Assembly (NCBI RefSeq): GCF_000003605.2
Contig: NW_003135348.1
Location: forward strand, 102,725-129,671
DNA from: Saccoglossus kowalevskii
Lineage: Eukaryota > Hemichordata > Enteropneusta > Harrimaniidae
DNA: 26,947 nucleotides
Direction: 5' to 3'
The notes beneath the pieces were generated by a model. It was given only the letters and a program-made list of their open reading frames with translations. It made no database searches and was not told where the DNA came from. Shown here one piece after another: positions 9,701-17,660 of this stretch. Each line of letters starts with the position of its first letter. The first letter of the stretch is position 1. Both the position numbers and the translations under genes were made by a program.

Positions 9701-12700
9701 ATATGTGATAACAAACACTTCACATGTTAATTAAACATATGCTGGTCAATAAACACAGGCGCTTATTTTACATATTATTGAAATTTGGACCTTCAGGCAT
9801 TGAGTTTGTGGTCTAAATCTTCTAAACTAGAAACTGGTTATATATTTTGTAAATGTAAATTCATGATTATTAGGATAAATATGGTGATGTCTTACCACAG
9901 CTTGAAGGATATTCATCCGACCCATCAGTACAATCATCAATACCATCACACAGCATATCTGTTGACATACAACTACCTTGACCGTCTAGGCATTTGTATT
10001 CGTCCTCGTTACATTCTGAATACACAATATAATATGTCAATGCACGCGTTCGTCCTTCTACCTCTCATCTACGATGGTCTTAATTTAGTTTATAAAATCC
10101 AAATATGATTCTTTAAATAGGTTACACCGTTTGTACTATTTTCTAGTAATTATCATCAATTGGTTTCACGCACCGGATGCATGTTAGATCAAAACAAATT
10201 TCAACGAATTCTATTAATGATTTTCTCATAGTATTACCTCAATACACTTAAACTGAGTGAAACGTACCACAGTTGTTTTCATCTTCAGCTTCATAGCATT
10301 CTACTTTACGATCACATCGATTCTGTATATCAATGCAGTAACCCCATGGGCTACCGGATTCACATCGAAACTGTGAATCACCACACAACCCTGAGACAAA
10401 AAAAACAAACAAACACTCAACTATTTCAAATGTGAAATAATATTATTGGTCCCTCAAGTTTATCTAAAACCTGGTTTATAGTTTCTATGAATTACAATAA
10501 TAAATTTACGGTTTGGGTCAAGACTGCATTGGAAAATCTACCCTTGATATTTCATTTCACAAGACAAATGATGCCCCAGGTTATTACTTAAAGATATGAA
10601 ACATCTTTCCTATATACAAAAAAGCATAACTTCCATGGAATTATTAGGTCATCAGAAGTTTCCCTTCTTAAGCTCCAGAAATGTCAATTTAGACTTACTG
10701 ACATCTTAACATCAGGAATTGGCGTCACTGACCCTGTATCACCTTGACTTGCAAGGAATTGTAAAACTTATGCAATTCTTATTAGCGACAATGTGGTAAT
10801 TTATTTTGTTAACAGTGATCCTTATATCAAGAACCTAGTAACCTTGGTGACACTCCTATATATTCAACCAAATATTATTAAACGATTTTTGAATAAGGAA
10901 AAGTCATAAGTATACTACTTTTTGTACCTGGCGTGCAAACAATTTCTCGTCATTTCCTCGTACAAATACAATAAATACTAAGTGAATCAAGACACCTATA
11001 AACAGACTGTTTTGTTTTCATAATTCACGTGCAATATGTCGTTGTGTTTTTTGAAAAGACAATGAGTTAATTTATCTCCAAATAAAAAGAAAAATTGAAA
11101 AAGAGGGACGCTGTTTAAAAATCATATGTAAGTTGTTCTTTCAAAGTTGGCGGTAATACTCTTTATATTGTCCAATGCGTGAACACGCCAATATTAGTAA
11201 CACATTTCTTGTGATTACTTACCGTAAGCACAGTTCTCTTCATCGCTCATATCTCGGCAGTGATCGATACCATCACAAACAAGGTAGGATTTGATACAAA
11301 GATTACCGTTTGAACAAGCAAAATCTCTGTGTAGACATGGAGCTACAATAAAACATACATATTAGATGCTGTGAGAGGTACAAAATAAACAAATAAATAA
11401 ACAAATAAACAAACAAACAAACAAACAAACAAACAAATAAATAAATAAATTACCATAATAAGGTAGGACGTACTCTTCGTCCACGACTTTTGCTCTCCAA
11501 TGTTCTGAGTTTGCGATGGCGGTACTTCTCAATTTATTTGTATTGCACACTGTCACACTAGGAAAGGGTAAGCTTAGCACAGACACTACATTATTCTGTG
11601 AAAACAAAGATTACATTAGGTGCATTATTATTTGATTAGACGCTTCACCTTTTTTGACAAAAATGCGTCATTGCATAAAGAAATCACTTATTTTGACCCC
11701 ATAAACATGATAAATAAGTTAATAAGCTTTAATACAAATGCTTCTACTTGTTTCAAATTTATAGTNNNNNNNNNNNNNNNNNNNNNNNNNNNNNNNNNNN
11801 NNNNNNNNNNNNNNNNNNNNNNNNNNNNNNNNNNNNNNNNNNNNNNNNNNNNNNNNNNNNNNNNNNNNNNNNNNNNNNNNNNNNNNNNNNNNNNNNNNNN
11901 NNNNNNNNNNNNNNNNNNNNNNNNNNNNNNNNNNNNNNNNNNNNNNNNNNNNNNNNNNNNNNNNNNNNNNNNNNNNNNNNNNNNNNNNNNNNNNNNNNNN
12001 NNNNNNNNNNNNNNNNNNNNNNNNNNNNNNNNNNNNNNNNNNNNNNNNNNNNNNNNNNNNNNNNNNNNNNNNNNNNNNNNNNNNNNNNNNNNNNNNNNNN
12101 NNNNNNNNNNNNNNNNNNNNNNNNNNNNNNNNNNNNNNNNNNNNNNNNNNNNNNNNNNNNNNNNNNNNNNNNNNNNNNNNNNNNNNNNNNNNNNNNNNNN
12201 NNNNNNNNNNNNNNNNNNNNNNNNNNNNNNNNNNNNNNNNNNNNNNNNNNNNNNNNNNNNNNNNNNNNNNNNNNNNNNNNNNNNNNNNNNNNNNNNNNNN
12301 NNNNNNNNNNNNNNNNNNNNNNNNNNNNNNNNNNNNNNNNNNNNNNNNNNNNNNNNNNNNNNNNNNNNNNNNNNNNNNNNNNNNNNNNNNNNNNNNNNNN
12401 NNNNNNNNNNNNNNNNNNNNNNNNNNNNNNNNNNNNNNNNNNNNNNNNNNNNNNNNNNNNNNNNNNNNNNNNNNNNNNNNNNNNNNNNNNNNNNNNNNNN
12501 NNNNNNNNNNNNNNNNNNNNNNNNNNNNNNNNNNNNNNNNNNNNNNNNNNNNNNNNNNNNNNNNNNNNNNNNNNNNNNNNNNNNNNNNNNNNNNNNNNNN
12601 NNNNNNNNNNNNNNNNNNNNNNNNNNNNNNNNNNNNNNNNNNNNNNNNNNNNNNNNNNNNNNNNNNNNNNNNNNNNNNNNNNNNNNNNNNNNNNNNNNNN

Positions 12701-15518
12701 NNNNNNNNNNNNNNNNNATCAACCAGCAAAGGAACACAAAGAAGGTATAAGCATTTTTATTGAACATGTCTGATGGATGAGGATTCTTAAATGGTAACTT
12801 GAATTTATCATCTGGTGATTTAGTATATAGGGTGGAAAAATCAAAAGTGACTTGTCATTATATAATGTTTGTGCTATATGTTATATGTTTGTAAGTAAAA
12901 TTACTATTTCTAGTAAGTTATTTAATATAGCATAATAATATGATTATAAAAACAAACACTATGACATTGGATGTCTTGTTTGTAGGGATAGCAACATATG
13001 TTTCGTAAAGATAAAACAGGCAATTGAGTGCACCTGTGTCTTTAAAGGGTGGTGGTCGCCGCGCTGCACATGTGCGACATTTTTGTTGATAACATGCAAC
13101 GCGCTCTTCTATTGGAAATCAGAAGTACGAAAAAAATAATAAGTGCCGACTTTCTGCTATAGACAACTAATTTTTCATAATTGGTAATAATCACCATAAT
13201 GCCAACCCCAGTAATTTAATGTCCCCAATGTAACATTACAATACTTGAATTGTTGAGAATTTATGATTTAGGCGACAAATGTAAGACAACTTTTTGTTTT
13301 CGAGATTAGGTTAATCAAAAGCGACAATAATTAAATTGGATGATAATATATTGTATCTTTGAGTAAATATGTTTGAACGCGAAAAGGACAGTCCAAGTTT
13401 GACGGTACAAATCGGTGATATCAATATAAAGCAGACGCGGTGTAGTTACAGACAACAGTAAGGTGACGCATACACCCGGAGATCCATAGGAATAGCGATG
13501 ATGTTTTCTAGCAATTGTATAGAAACAAGAATGTTGGACTAAATGTTGGACTACTTTATAACGTCATATTTTCTATATGACAGTGAATTCTGAACGTTAT
13601 CGTCACACATGAAAGGTTGAAGCAATTGCGATGTGATAATATCGACTTAGATTGAAAATATCATTCACAACGCACGTGGAATATGAGAAAGTCTTTAAAA
13701 AGTAAGCATTGCAAGGAAACAGTTGAAAAAAAACACAAAAATACAGCTGGAATGTTTGAGACGCATAACGAGGAAGTCAAGTTTGAAAGAAATGTCGCTC
13801 ACAAGGCACATCAAATGTAAAAGAGGTCGAGCAAAGCAGCTAATAGATTGTGGAAAGAACGAGAAAATGAACGTCGTTTATTATTTGTTCACTCATGTTG
13901 TGCTCCAGGACATTTCTTTCGACTAGATTGACGTGGGCATTGATCCTAGACCAATTGTTCTACGACTCTATGTCTGATCATACAATTGTATTGAAAAATA
14001 CCGAAATCACTTATTTTGATTGAGTTATTTTGTGTTTCCAGATATTTAATATGTTAGTCGCTAAGTTGAAAGGAACATAAACTATTAAAGACATAAAAGA
14101 TGACTAGCTGTGGCGGTTTGTCAAACAAACAAACATTGAAACATCATACAATTTTGACTCCGTTTTAGGCTTAGATGTATTCAACAACGGATTCAATATA
14201 AATTGAAAGCACATGACAAACATAAACTTTCGCGCCCACGGCGACTGCGCCTCGCAACTGTAAGCAGATACACACCCCAGTAAGCTTTTTGACTGCTCTA
14301 AAACGCATATACAGAAGATCTGATGAAAGAAATACCCAAGTTCAAGTATTAATTTAATGTCAATCAGCAACACACTTTGTCTGATGATCTATTGAAATTT
14401 ACCACTGACTACTAATTGTTAAAACACAGAATTCGGCGTATTCAACAAAAATCGTATGCTGCAGTCATACTAAATGTAAGATAATTGCTATCTCACTAAA
14501 TGTTCTGCGAGAAAGATTGTTGCTATCGCTGACGTAGTTATCTGTTTAAACAACTGCTCGGAAATAAAAGAACGGGAACATCATATTCACTGTTTTAAAA
14601 CTTATTTACGTTTGGATCGATAACGCCTTCTTTCATTTATTTGTGTGCTTGCTCTGCAACATCCAACAGAAATCACACTTAATACTTCATCTGGTTGGCG
14701 GGTTACAAGTGTTCTACGTCAAATTGAGTAAATTAACATATGATGACAGTATTGTAACTAAATGTACGTACATCCAACATACTGAATCAATCTCGTCTTT
14801 TATCGACTAATCAAAAAAAAAAGAAAAGATAAAGGGCTTGGAGATTTTTAAAGTGTACTCTGATTGCGCTAAAATGTTATATTTCTTATGGTATATTAAA
14901 ATAGTAAACAAGCTTCATTTTACGTATCGGAGTAATTGTTAATATAAGCGAACTGATAATTAATTAGGATTTAAGTGCTGCTATTTTCTGAAGAGAAGTT
15001 TTTATTGACTAACCATATGTGATGGCAGTATGAATGTTTCACTAATTAATAACATTGGAATTCAATTAATACTTGATTTTTCAGTAAATGGAGATTAATA
15101 TTAGATATTAGTATGGGAAAGATATGTGACCATAAACAGTGATCTATTTTAACTCAAAATATGTCAACCTTTAGAGCCATTCTGGTTATAAATATTCAGA
15201 AATGCCCGTATCTACCACAAATCATACACACCGTGTATTTGAGACAATGCTAAAGTTAATTCACAATCCACTCACCTTCATTTTAACGTTGTATTCAAAG
15301 AACTCACATATAACAAGGGAGCCTTGAATAAGAAAAGCCATAACCCCGGCTAAACACAGAATTGACCAAAGTAGTCGCCCGAAGAAGCTCGGCGAGTAAC
15401 AAATTTTAGATAACCCGTGAGCTGTCGTTTTTAGAGCAAATTCCCGGAAGATTTCTTGCCATTGTTTCTCCTTCCCATTTTTATCGGCAACCTCTTTCAC
15501 TTCAACCACCGAATCCAT
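735..15518 (-). CDS. DEG/ENaC channel subunit with LDLa-PAN-kringle insert (whole gene, 18 exons seen, 3' end off window)
   Basis: Multi-exon gene encoding about 1,295 residues before the left edge. Seen in order: cytosolic N-terminus with an HG motif, TM1, the post-TM1 FPSVTVCN strand, three LDLa, two PAN/apple, four kringle, three PAN and one LDLa modules, then the ASC extracellular domain (CSYDGESC, YGNCFKFN, AGVRVVIE, PYGNCSE). The cysteine-rich segment, TM2 and C-terminus are not in the window. Family knowledge: DEG/ENaC proteins form trimeric amiloride-sensitive Na+ channels gated by ligands, proteolysis, acid or force. Typical subunits are about 500-700 residues, so this one is far larger because of the insert. 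Inference: a plasma-membrane cation channel whose extracellular finger carries binding modules. All exon joins keep frame except PAN2 to kringle 1. An alternative, two genes interleaved by misassembly, is unlikely because intron phases match across both boundaries of the insert. Confidence 0.88.
932..1195. repeat. 22-bp minisatellite, 12 copies
   Basis: Twelve near-perfect copies of acgtgttagtaagtatgccc plus at, in the intron before DEG/ENaC exon 18. The near identity suggests recent expansion or homogenisation. On the gene's sense strand each unit holds TACTAAC. Confidence 0.95.
1340..1440. mobile_element. MITE-like element, family C copy 1 (partial)
   Basis: Shares about 90 bases with the complete element at 23899-24017: tgtattttacacgcgttgta, cgtcgctatg, cccatatcgaacaggacgcg, ending in ctttaaa. 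The left inverted end is missing or eroded. Confidence 0.7.
1535..1698 (-). CDS. DEG/ENaC exon 17: palm segment (AGVRVVIE)
   Basis: Acceptor gtctccag, donor GTGAGA, phase 1 in and phase 0 out, residues about 1226-1280. GLKLTLFLEQNEY followed by AGVRVVIEPSDRVALP and PGTVTSIGLRE matches the well-conserved palm strands of DEG/ENaC proteins (G-L-x-L-x-L, AGVxVxIH, P-G-x-x-T-x-I). The usual His of VxIH is Glu here. Confidence 0.88.
1745..1860. mobile_element. MITE-like element, family C copy 2 (diverged)
   Basis: Resembles the element at 23899-24017 (gttcgaatttcgcgtaaaca, tttaacacgcgttgcatacg, cccacatcgaacacgac), but both ends have decayed. Lies in the intron between exons 16 and 17. Confidence 0.6.
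1903..2060. mobile_element. MITE-like element, family A copy 2
   Basis: Inverted ends ctaaagcgggggagtcgtca and the complement of tttaaagcgggcggatggtc. The interior shares tgtgttgttatcatcgtc and gggactcaa with copy 1. Same orientation as copy 1; both are followed by taaaat. Confidence 0.75.
2195..2250 (-). CDS. DEG/ENaC exon 16: YGNCFKFN segment
   Basis: Short 56-base exon (acceptor atatttcag, donor GTAAAT), phase 2 in and phase 1 out, residues about 1207-1225. It encodes DFYTFQDEKYGNCFKFNH, the conserved YG-x-C-x-T-F-N element of the family. A second donor 17 bases downstream (GAA/GTAAGA) would give phase 0, which does not fit the next exon. Confidence 0.8.
2251..2615 (-). other. Intron between exons 15 and 16
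   Basis: 365 AT-rich bases between two identified exons. Nothing beyond the splice borders was recognised. Confidence 0.6.
2616..2901 (-). CDS. DEG/ENaC exon 15: ASC domain resumes (finger to CSYDGESC)
   Basis: Starts in phase 1 (acceptor taatatag) and ends in phase 2 (donor GTAAAA), residues about 1112-1206. The end, HQVEDVVIQCSYDGESCGP, matches the conserved DEG/ENaC segment of the L-x-C-x-F-x-G-x-x-C type. The earlier part is variable and helical-looking, as in the finger. Its phase-1 start is what exon 2 would need if the module block were absent. Confidence 0.85.
2902..3409 (-). other. Intron between exons 14 and 15
   Basis: About 500 bases. The part at 2950-3060 is GC-richer with inverted gctggtgcgcca and agctggcgcaca segments, perhaps an old repeat. 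The rest is AT-rich with no recognised feature. Confidence 0.45.
3410..3544 (-). CDS. DEG/ENaC exon 14: LDLa module 4
   Basis: Phase 1-1 exon (acceptor cttccaag, donor GTAAGC), residues about 1067-1111. Six cysteines: CPDDYRRCGSGECVY, then CDTIPNCVDHSDEQNC. The DG turn of the calcium site is replaced by DT, but the D-x-S-D-E part is intact. The upstream AG at cttccaag was preferred over ctcag because only it keeps phase 1 with exon 13. This is the last inserted module before the channel domain resumes. Confidence 0.85.
3545..4217 (-). other. Intron between exons 13 and 14 with actac-type simple repeat
   Basis: Degenerate cactacacta-type simple sequence occurs at about 3568-3694 and again at 4125-4195, on both sides of a foldback at 3700-3827. 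No exon was recognised. Confidence 0.6.
3700..3827. repeat. Foldback hairpin
   Basis: The 43-base arm 3700-3742 (ggttattacgaggatactgc start) is complementary to 3785-3827 at 37 positions, with a 42-base loop. On the minus strand, the gene's transcript sense, three of the six mismatches become G-U pairs. It could be a small inverted-repeat transposon or a structured intronic RNA. Confidence 0.8.
4218..4511 (-). CDS. DEG/ENaC exon 13: PAN/apple module 5
   Basis: Phase 1-1 exon (acceptor tttatag, donor GTGAGT), residues about 969-1066. It contains ECATLCILEEQFDCMSFVY, ECMLSARK and a YYYERRDII end much like PAN2. A basic N-terminal stretch (PSKKRLRLQK) precedes the PAN core. This could be a protease-sensitive site, although that is only an inference. 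Confidence 0.85.
4821..4982. mobile_element. MITE-like element, family A copy 3 (inverted)
   Basis: taaagcggatgggtcgtcaa at the left and gcatgcgcaggtgacgactc near the right. The interior is the reverse complement of copy 1 (tttgtaaacaacgacgcgct, atggccatgtg). Its right end abuts the donor of DEG/ENaC exon 12. Confidence 0.75.
4988..5239 (-). CDS. DEG/ENaC exon 12: PAN/apple module 4
   Basis: Phase 1-1 exon (acceptor cgacgcag, donor GTATGT), residues about 885-968. It contains QCAEACLEELSFRCRSFDY, then TCYL and VHYDMKG. The exon is closely boxed in by two repeat elements: the donor abuts the inverted repeat of the element at 4821-4982, and the element at 5266-5537 begins about 26 bases before the acceptor. 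Confidence 0.85.
5266..5537. mobile_element. MITE-like element, family B copy 1
   Basis: About 270 bases closely matching 25208-25519: cacgcatgcgcgagatatgg, aacgagtacaaactgagacg, gtgattggaaggtgtcg, gcgcattggattgtggg. The right inverted end is mostly deleted, leaving caccctttag. Lies just upstream of the exon 12 acceptor. Confidence 0.8.
5538..5924 (-). other. Remainder of intron between exons 11 and 12
   Basis: AT-rich sequence downstream of the exon 11 GC donor. No further exon or repeat was recognised. Confidence 0.5.
5925..6167 (-). CDS. DEG/ENaC exon 11: PAN/apple module 3
   Basis: Phase 1-1 exon of 243 bases, the same size as the PAN1 exon (acceptor tcttcag), residues about 804-884. 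It contains DCAKICVDHPDFICTSFDY followed by KCYLW and HFKRIIT. No GT lies at the expected end, but ACAG/GCAAGG does, giving the correct phase 1, so a GC-AG intron is inferred. Confidence 0.82.
6168..6853 (-). other. Intron between exons 10 and 11
   Basis: About 690 bases. Open frames here show no cysteine pattern or family signature and are taken as chance. Nothing else was recognised. Confidence 0.5.
6854..7120 (-). CDS. DEG/ENaC exon 10: kringle module 4 (divergent)
   Basis: Phase 1-1 exon (acceptor tcattag, donor GTAAGT), residues about 715-803. Six kringle cysteines, DYRGF, TCQKW, GDHNYCRN and TWCFT are present. The NPD acidic segment is replaced by NSVAD and the end reads WDTC rather than YEYC, so a lysine-binding site is not expected. 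Confidence 0.88.
7276..7587 (-). CDS. DEG/ENaC exon 9: kringle module 3
   Basis: Phase 1-1 exon (acceptor ttctcag, donor GTACGT), residues about 611-714. The kringle is very close to kringle 2, sharing TCQKWSEQFPHAHDR, GDHNFCRNPD and EYCDVGEPS, including at the DNA level, which points to recent tandem duplication. The lysine-site acidic residues (NPDDD) and WCYT are present. Confidence 0.9.
7718..8281 (-). CDS. DEG/ENaC exon 8: kringle modules 1 and 2
   Basis: A single phase 1-1 exon of 564 bases (acceptor gttgtag, donor GTACGT), residues about 423-610, with two complete kringles of six cysteines each. Kringle 1 has TCQRW, HNYCRNP, TWCYT and WEYCDI. Kringle 2 has TCQKWSEQFPHAH, HNFCRNPDVDGSGPWCYT and YEYCDV. 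Kringle 2 keeps the Asp-x-Asp pair, Trp and Tyr of plasminogen-type lysine-binding sites. Kringle 1 has only the first Asp. A linker of about 18 residues (SSTPSYAYTQANETT) separates them. Two kringles in one uninterrupted exon is unusual for this normally intron-split domain. Confidence 0.9.
8605..8881 (-). CDS. DEG/ENaC exon 7: PAN/apple module 2 (3' border uncertain)
   Basis: Acceptor tttttttcag, phase 1 start. The PAN core is QCANNCLNELQFVCLAFVY followed by ECWLLD and a YDYYERRDMIS end. The frame stays open to 8565. The best nearby donor (AAG/GTTTGA, exon end 8605) gives phase 2, whereas the next exon needs phase 1. A weak phase-1 donor (ACTT/GTTTTT) lies about 20 bases further. The true 3' border is therefore unresolved, although the domain call is firm. 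Confidence 0.75.
8882..9260 (-). other. Intron between exons 6 and 7
   Basis: AT-rich, with several scattered attagctaaa-like words around 8990-9105 but no regular array. No exon was recognised. Confidence 0.5.
9261..9503 (-). CDS. DEG/ENaC exon 6: PAN/apple module 1
   Basis: Phase 1-1 exon of 243 bases (acceptor catccag, donor GTAAGG), residues about 250-330. It shows the PAN core: QCAAMCLEHDGFDCLSFDY followed by YCKL and a FDYYGKR end. Four cysteines form the two central PAN disulfides; the outer pair found in apple domains is absent. PAN modules bind proteins or carbohydrates and occur N-terminal to kringles in plasminogen and HGF. Confidence 0.85.
9896..10015 (-). CDS. DEG/ENaC exon 5: LDLa module 3
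   Basis: Phase 1-1 exon, acceptor gtattcag and donor GTAAGA, residues about 210-249. Classical LDLa with C-D-G-I-D-D-C-x-D-G-S-D-E, so all calcium ligands appear present. It closes the N-terminal triplet of LDLa modules and is followed by PAN modules. Confidence 0.9.
10268..10390 (-). CDS. DEG/ENaC exon 4: LDLa module 2
   Basis: Phase 1-1 exon, acceptor gtctcag and donor GTACGT, residues about 169-209. Six cysteines are in LDLa spacing (CGDSQFRCESG start, CYEAEDENNC end). The C-terminal calcium cluster is altered: the usual D-G-x-x-D-C is replaced by D-R-K-V-E-C, and E-A-E-D-E stands where x-D-x-S-D-E is usual. Fold assignment is secure; calcium affinity is uncertain. Confidence 0.85.
10391..11222 (-). 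other. Intron between exons 3 and 4
   Basis: About 830 AT-rich bases between two LDLa exons. No further module, repeat or RNA gene was recognised. Confidence 0.5.
11223..11342 (-). CDS. DEG/ENaC exon 3: LDLa module 1
   Basis: Phase 1-1 exon, acceptor ttgtag and donor GTAAGT, residues about 129-168. It shows the full class A LDL-receptor pattern: six cysteines and a Ca2+-binding C-D-G-I-D-H-C-x-D-x-S-D-E core. LDLa modules are extracellular, need calcium and typically bind protein ligands. This is the first module of the block inserted into the channel. Confidence 0.9.
11378..11450. repeat. (AAAT/AAAC)n microsatellite beside exon 2 donor
   Basis: aaataaataaacaaataaac followed by repeated aaac, then aaat units, running into the GTAATT donor of exon 2 on the minus strand. 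Confidence 0.95.
11454..11595 (-). CDS. DEG/ENaC exon 2: post-TM1 strand
   Basis: Acceptor ttttcacag, 47 codons plus one base, donor GTAATT; starts in phase 0 and ends in phase 1. It carries LSLPFPSVTVCNTNKLR, matching the FPAVTICN-type strand that follows TM1 in the family, then a charged stretch leading into the finger region. The donor is directly followed in the intron by an (AAAT/AAAC)n microsatellite. Joining in frame to exon 1 restores the usual TM1 to FPAVTICN spacing. Confidence 0.87.
11766..12717. other. Assembly gap (952 N)
   Basis: Continuous N in the intron between exons 1 and 2. Any sequence in it is unknown, including possible extra exons. Confidence 1.
12718..15275 (-). other. 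Right part of intron 1
   Basis: About 2.5 kb, AT-rich. Apart from the family B fragment at 13045-13136, nothing was recognised. Short open frames at 13723-13926 and 14104-14373 lack any family signature. Confidence 0.5.
13045..13136. mobile_element. MITE-like element, family B fragment
   Basis: tttaaagggtggtggtcgcc, gcacatgtgcgaca, ttgttgata, then a gap and ctattggaaatcagaagtac: the reverse complement of the right end of the element at 25208-25519, with internal loss. Confidence 0.75.
15276..15518 (-). CDS. DEG/ENaC exon 1: cytosolic N-terminus and TM1
   Basis: 81 codons from the ATG at 15518 to a GTGAGT donor, ending in phase 0. The segment FALKTTAHGLSKIC holds the His-Gly pair that DEG/ENaC channels need for gating. 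It is followed by a basic residue and a hydrophobic stretch (LLWSILCLAGVMAFLIQ, residues about 49-65), which is TM1. A possible acceptor (cacttcag) lies two bases upstream of the ATG, so a 5' UTR intron may precede this exon. No promoter was recognised. The start is chosen because it is the first ATG in the open frame and the N-terminal length before TM1 fits the family. Confidence 0.88.
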
Positions 15519-15985
15519 ACCTGAAGTGCGTAAACTTTGCTTCAGTGTTATTCTGTGGGAAACTTGCTCTATCGGACGGAGATTAACTAACTAACTAACT
15601 AACTGTAGAACATATTTCTGATTAAGAACCTGACGAATCAACACGGTAGTCAGAAAATATTTATGCTGATTGCGGGAACGAGGGATCGTTATTCAATAAA
15701 GAAAGAACTACCTCGTTGCTAGGGTACCCATGCATGTGGCGCATGATTGGCTGCTTTCACCAATCTCGTGATATTAAAACGGAATTCAATATACATAAGT
15801 ACCTACTACTAATTATCATTCACTGTCTTAATTTTTACATTGACACATTTAATTAAATTTCATTTTACATGAACATAGCAATGATTGACACAAAATACTA
15901 CAGCTATTATGCAACGTAGTTAGGAATATTTAATTAAATTTGCATATCTAAATAATATCACCTGCAAAACTATTTTTTACGGGGC
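15519..15985. other. 5' flank of the DEG/ENaC gene
   Basis: Immediately upstream of the start codon. Contains a short taac repeat (about 15583-15603) and otherwise AT-rich sequence. No TATA box or clear promoter was identified. If the acceptor at the ATG is used, the true promoter lies further right. Confidence 0.4.
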
Positions 15986-15996
15986 GTGGGAGTTTT

Positions 15997-15999
15997 GAT

Positions 16000-16030
<31 letters not shown>

Positions 16031-16039
16031 TTCATTCAT

Positions 16040-16114
<75 letters not shown>

Positions 16115-16117
16115 TTA
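15997..16117. repeat. (TTTA)n microsatellite
   Basis: About 30 tttatt-type units with a single cattcatt interruption. The YLFIYLF-type open frame across it is a repeat artefact. Confidence 0.97.
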
Positions 16118-17085
16118 CAATTTAATCTTTTTGGATATCTATATATATTGTATAAGTTTAGTTACTGTAACAAGTAATATTTTTCTTTCGTGATTTACCA
16201 TACACTATAATTAATATATTGTAGTTATACAATGAAAGTAACCTCAATAAATAAAAAAATGGGGCAAAAAAGTACAATCATACAAACCACTCAAATATAT
16301 GATATTTCTTTTAAGAGAGTTCTTTTTTCTAAAAGTGGGCACTTTTTTTTTACTCGACCTGAAACAAATATTGTAACTTCAAATAGTGCGTCTTATCACT
16401 TTCTCTGGCTCATATTCTTCTCTGTTTCATAAACTAAGAATACTTTTCACTCTACAAATTACAAACCTGTTTATTTTTCTTTTATCTCAGTAATAACTAT
16501 TTTGTACATAATGTAATTAAATAGACATATTCTCCCATAATTATACAACCCGCTTACTATCCTGTAGCTTGAATTGTTATACCAAAAAACATTTTACACT
16601 TACAAAAAAAAACACATAAAATACTCATTATTGGATCACAAAATCATAGGAAATCATTACCCGATGTTTTTAAACCCCTCACTGAACAAAGTTAACTCTA
16701 CAACATTTGATTTGTAATATGTTTTTTTCTTTGTTCGAAGATTTATTAAACTATGAAATTATGTATACATGGCTACGGACACGACTAGTTCTCTGTAATT
16801 CATTCATTCGTTTAGTTCTTTACAAATCTCATTCATTATTGAATCTAAAGCTTGTTGTTGTAAGTGACATATATGGTACTATTAAACAGGAAACGGGGCA
16901 AAATGAAATATAATGTAATATTACCGACGATATGATAAATTGCTAACACTATCGACACTAAAATCTTTATGTCTTTGTGAATATCACACGTCAATGCAAA
17001 AACCTAATTACTCACATTATGACAAAATATATTTAATGAATATGCGTTGAAATACAAAAGACAGGTAACTTTTGTTCGTAATAGT
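16118..17085. other. Intergenic, nothing recognised
   Basis: Nearly 1 kb of very AT-rich sequence with short chance open frames and no family signature, repeat or RNA gene seen. Confidence 0.5.
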
Positions 17086-17098
17086 TATTGAATTTGAA

Positions 17099-17300
17099 AA
17101 AAGTCTGCGTGTGTACACCACGTCACTTTCACTTTTATTGTGTCTCACTGGATGAGGTGGGTTCGTATTATATTACTAGTATATTATGTGTATTTTCCGT
17201 AAATTTCTTCTTTAAAGTGCAATCGTCTGAACTAAACAATAGCTTGCTAATAAGAAATGATAATGTTCCAGGAAGGAAGGAAGGAAGTGTTGTACTATGA
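17099..17300. repeat. Diverged direct repeat, copy 1
   Basis: Shares ctgcgtgtgta, gtcactttcactttta, ttgtgtc, ttttccg, tctgaactaaacaatagctt and gctaa-aagaaat-ataat with 17912-18085, in the same order and orientation. Contains a short ggaa run at 17271-17286. Origin unknown, probably a dispersed repeat. Confidence 0.65.
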
Positions 17301-17626
17301 CATGGTCCATATTACAGACATTGTTATTTATGTGTTTTATGTGTCATCTACTCGTAGATTGTCAGCCTGATATCACACCTTAAGTATAACCCACAGTTTA
17401 ATCCTCATTTCTATCTGATGTATTGTACTGTATCTTTGTCAATTGTTATGATATTTCGTGAAATGGCGTATGGCGTTGGACAGTGGCGTTTGGATCAGTG
17501 GGTTACTGATAGGAGATTAACGAGAGATTAGCTCCATATATATGTATAATATTAAGACAAAACACAAATGTATGTTGCCCGGAACTCGAATTTCTGTTAA
17601 CTGTTAATTTAACATCAAATTATAAT

Positions 17627-17660
17627 TTGGGCGTGGTTTCGCATAGGTGGGCGTGGTTCC
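17627..17660. promoter_or_regulatory. Paired GGGCGTGGTT boxes
   Basis: Two gggcgtggtt words 21 bases apart in AT-rich intergenic DNA. They look like GC/GT boxes bound by Sp1/KLF-type factors, but the role is only a guess. Confidence 0.25.

Noticed and set aside
11620-12773. Long open frames across 11620-12773 on both strands
   Set aside because: They consist almost wholly of N and have no real sequence.
15986-16177. Open frame rich in YLFI repeats
   Set aside because: It is the translation of a TTTA microsatellite.
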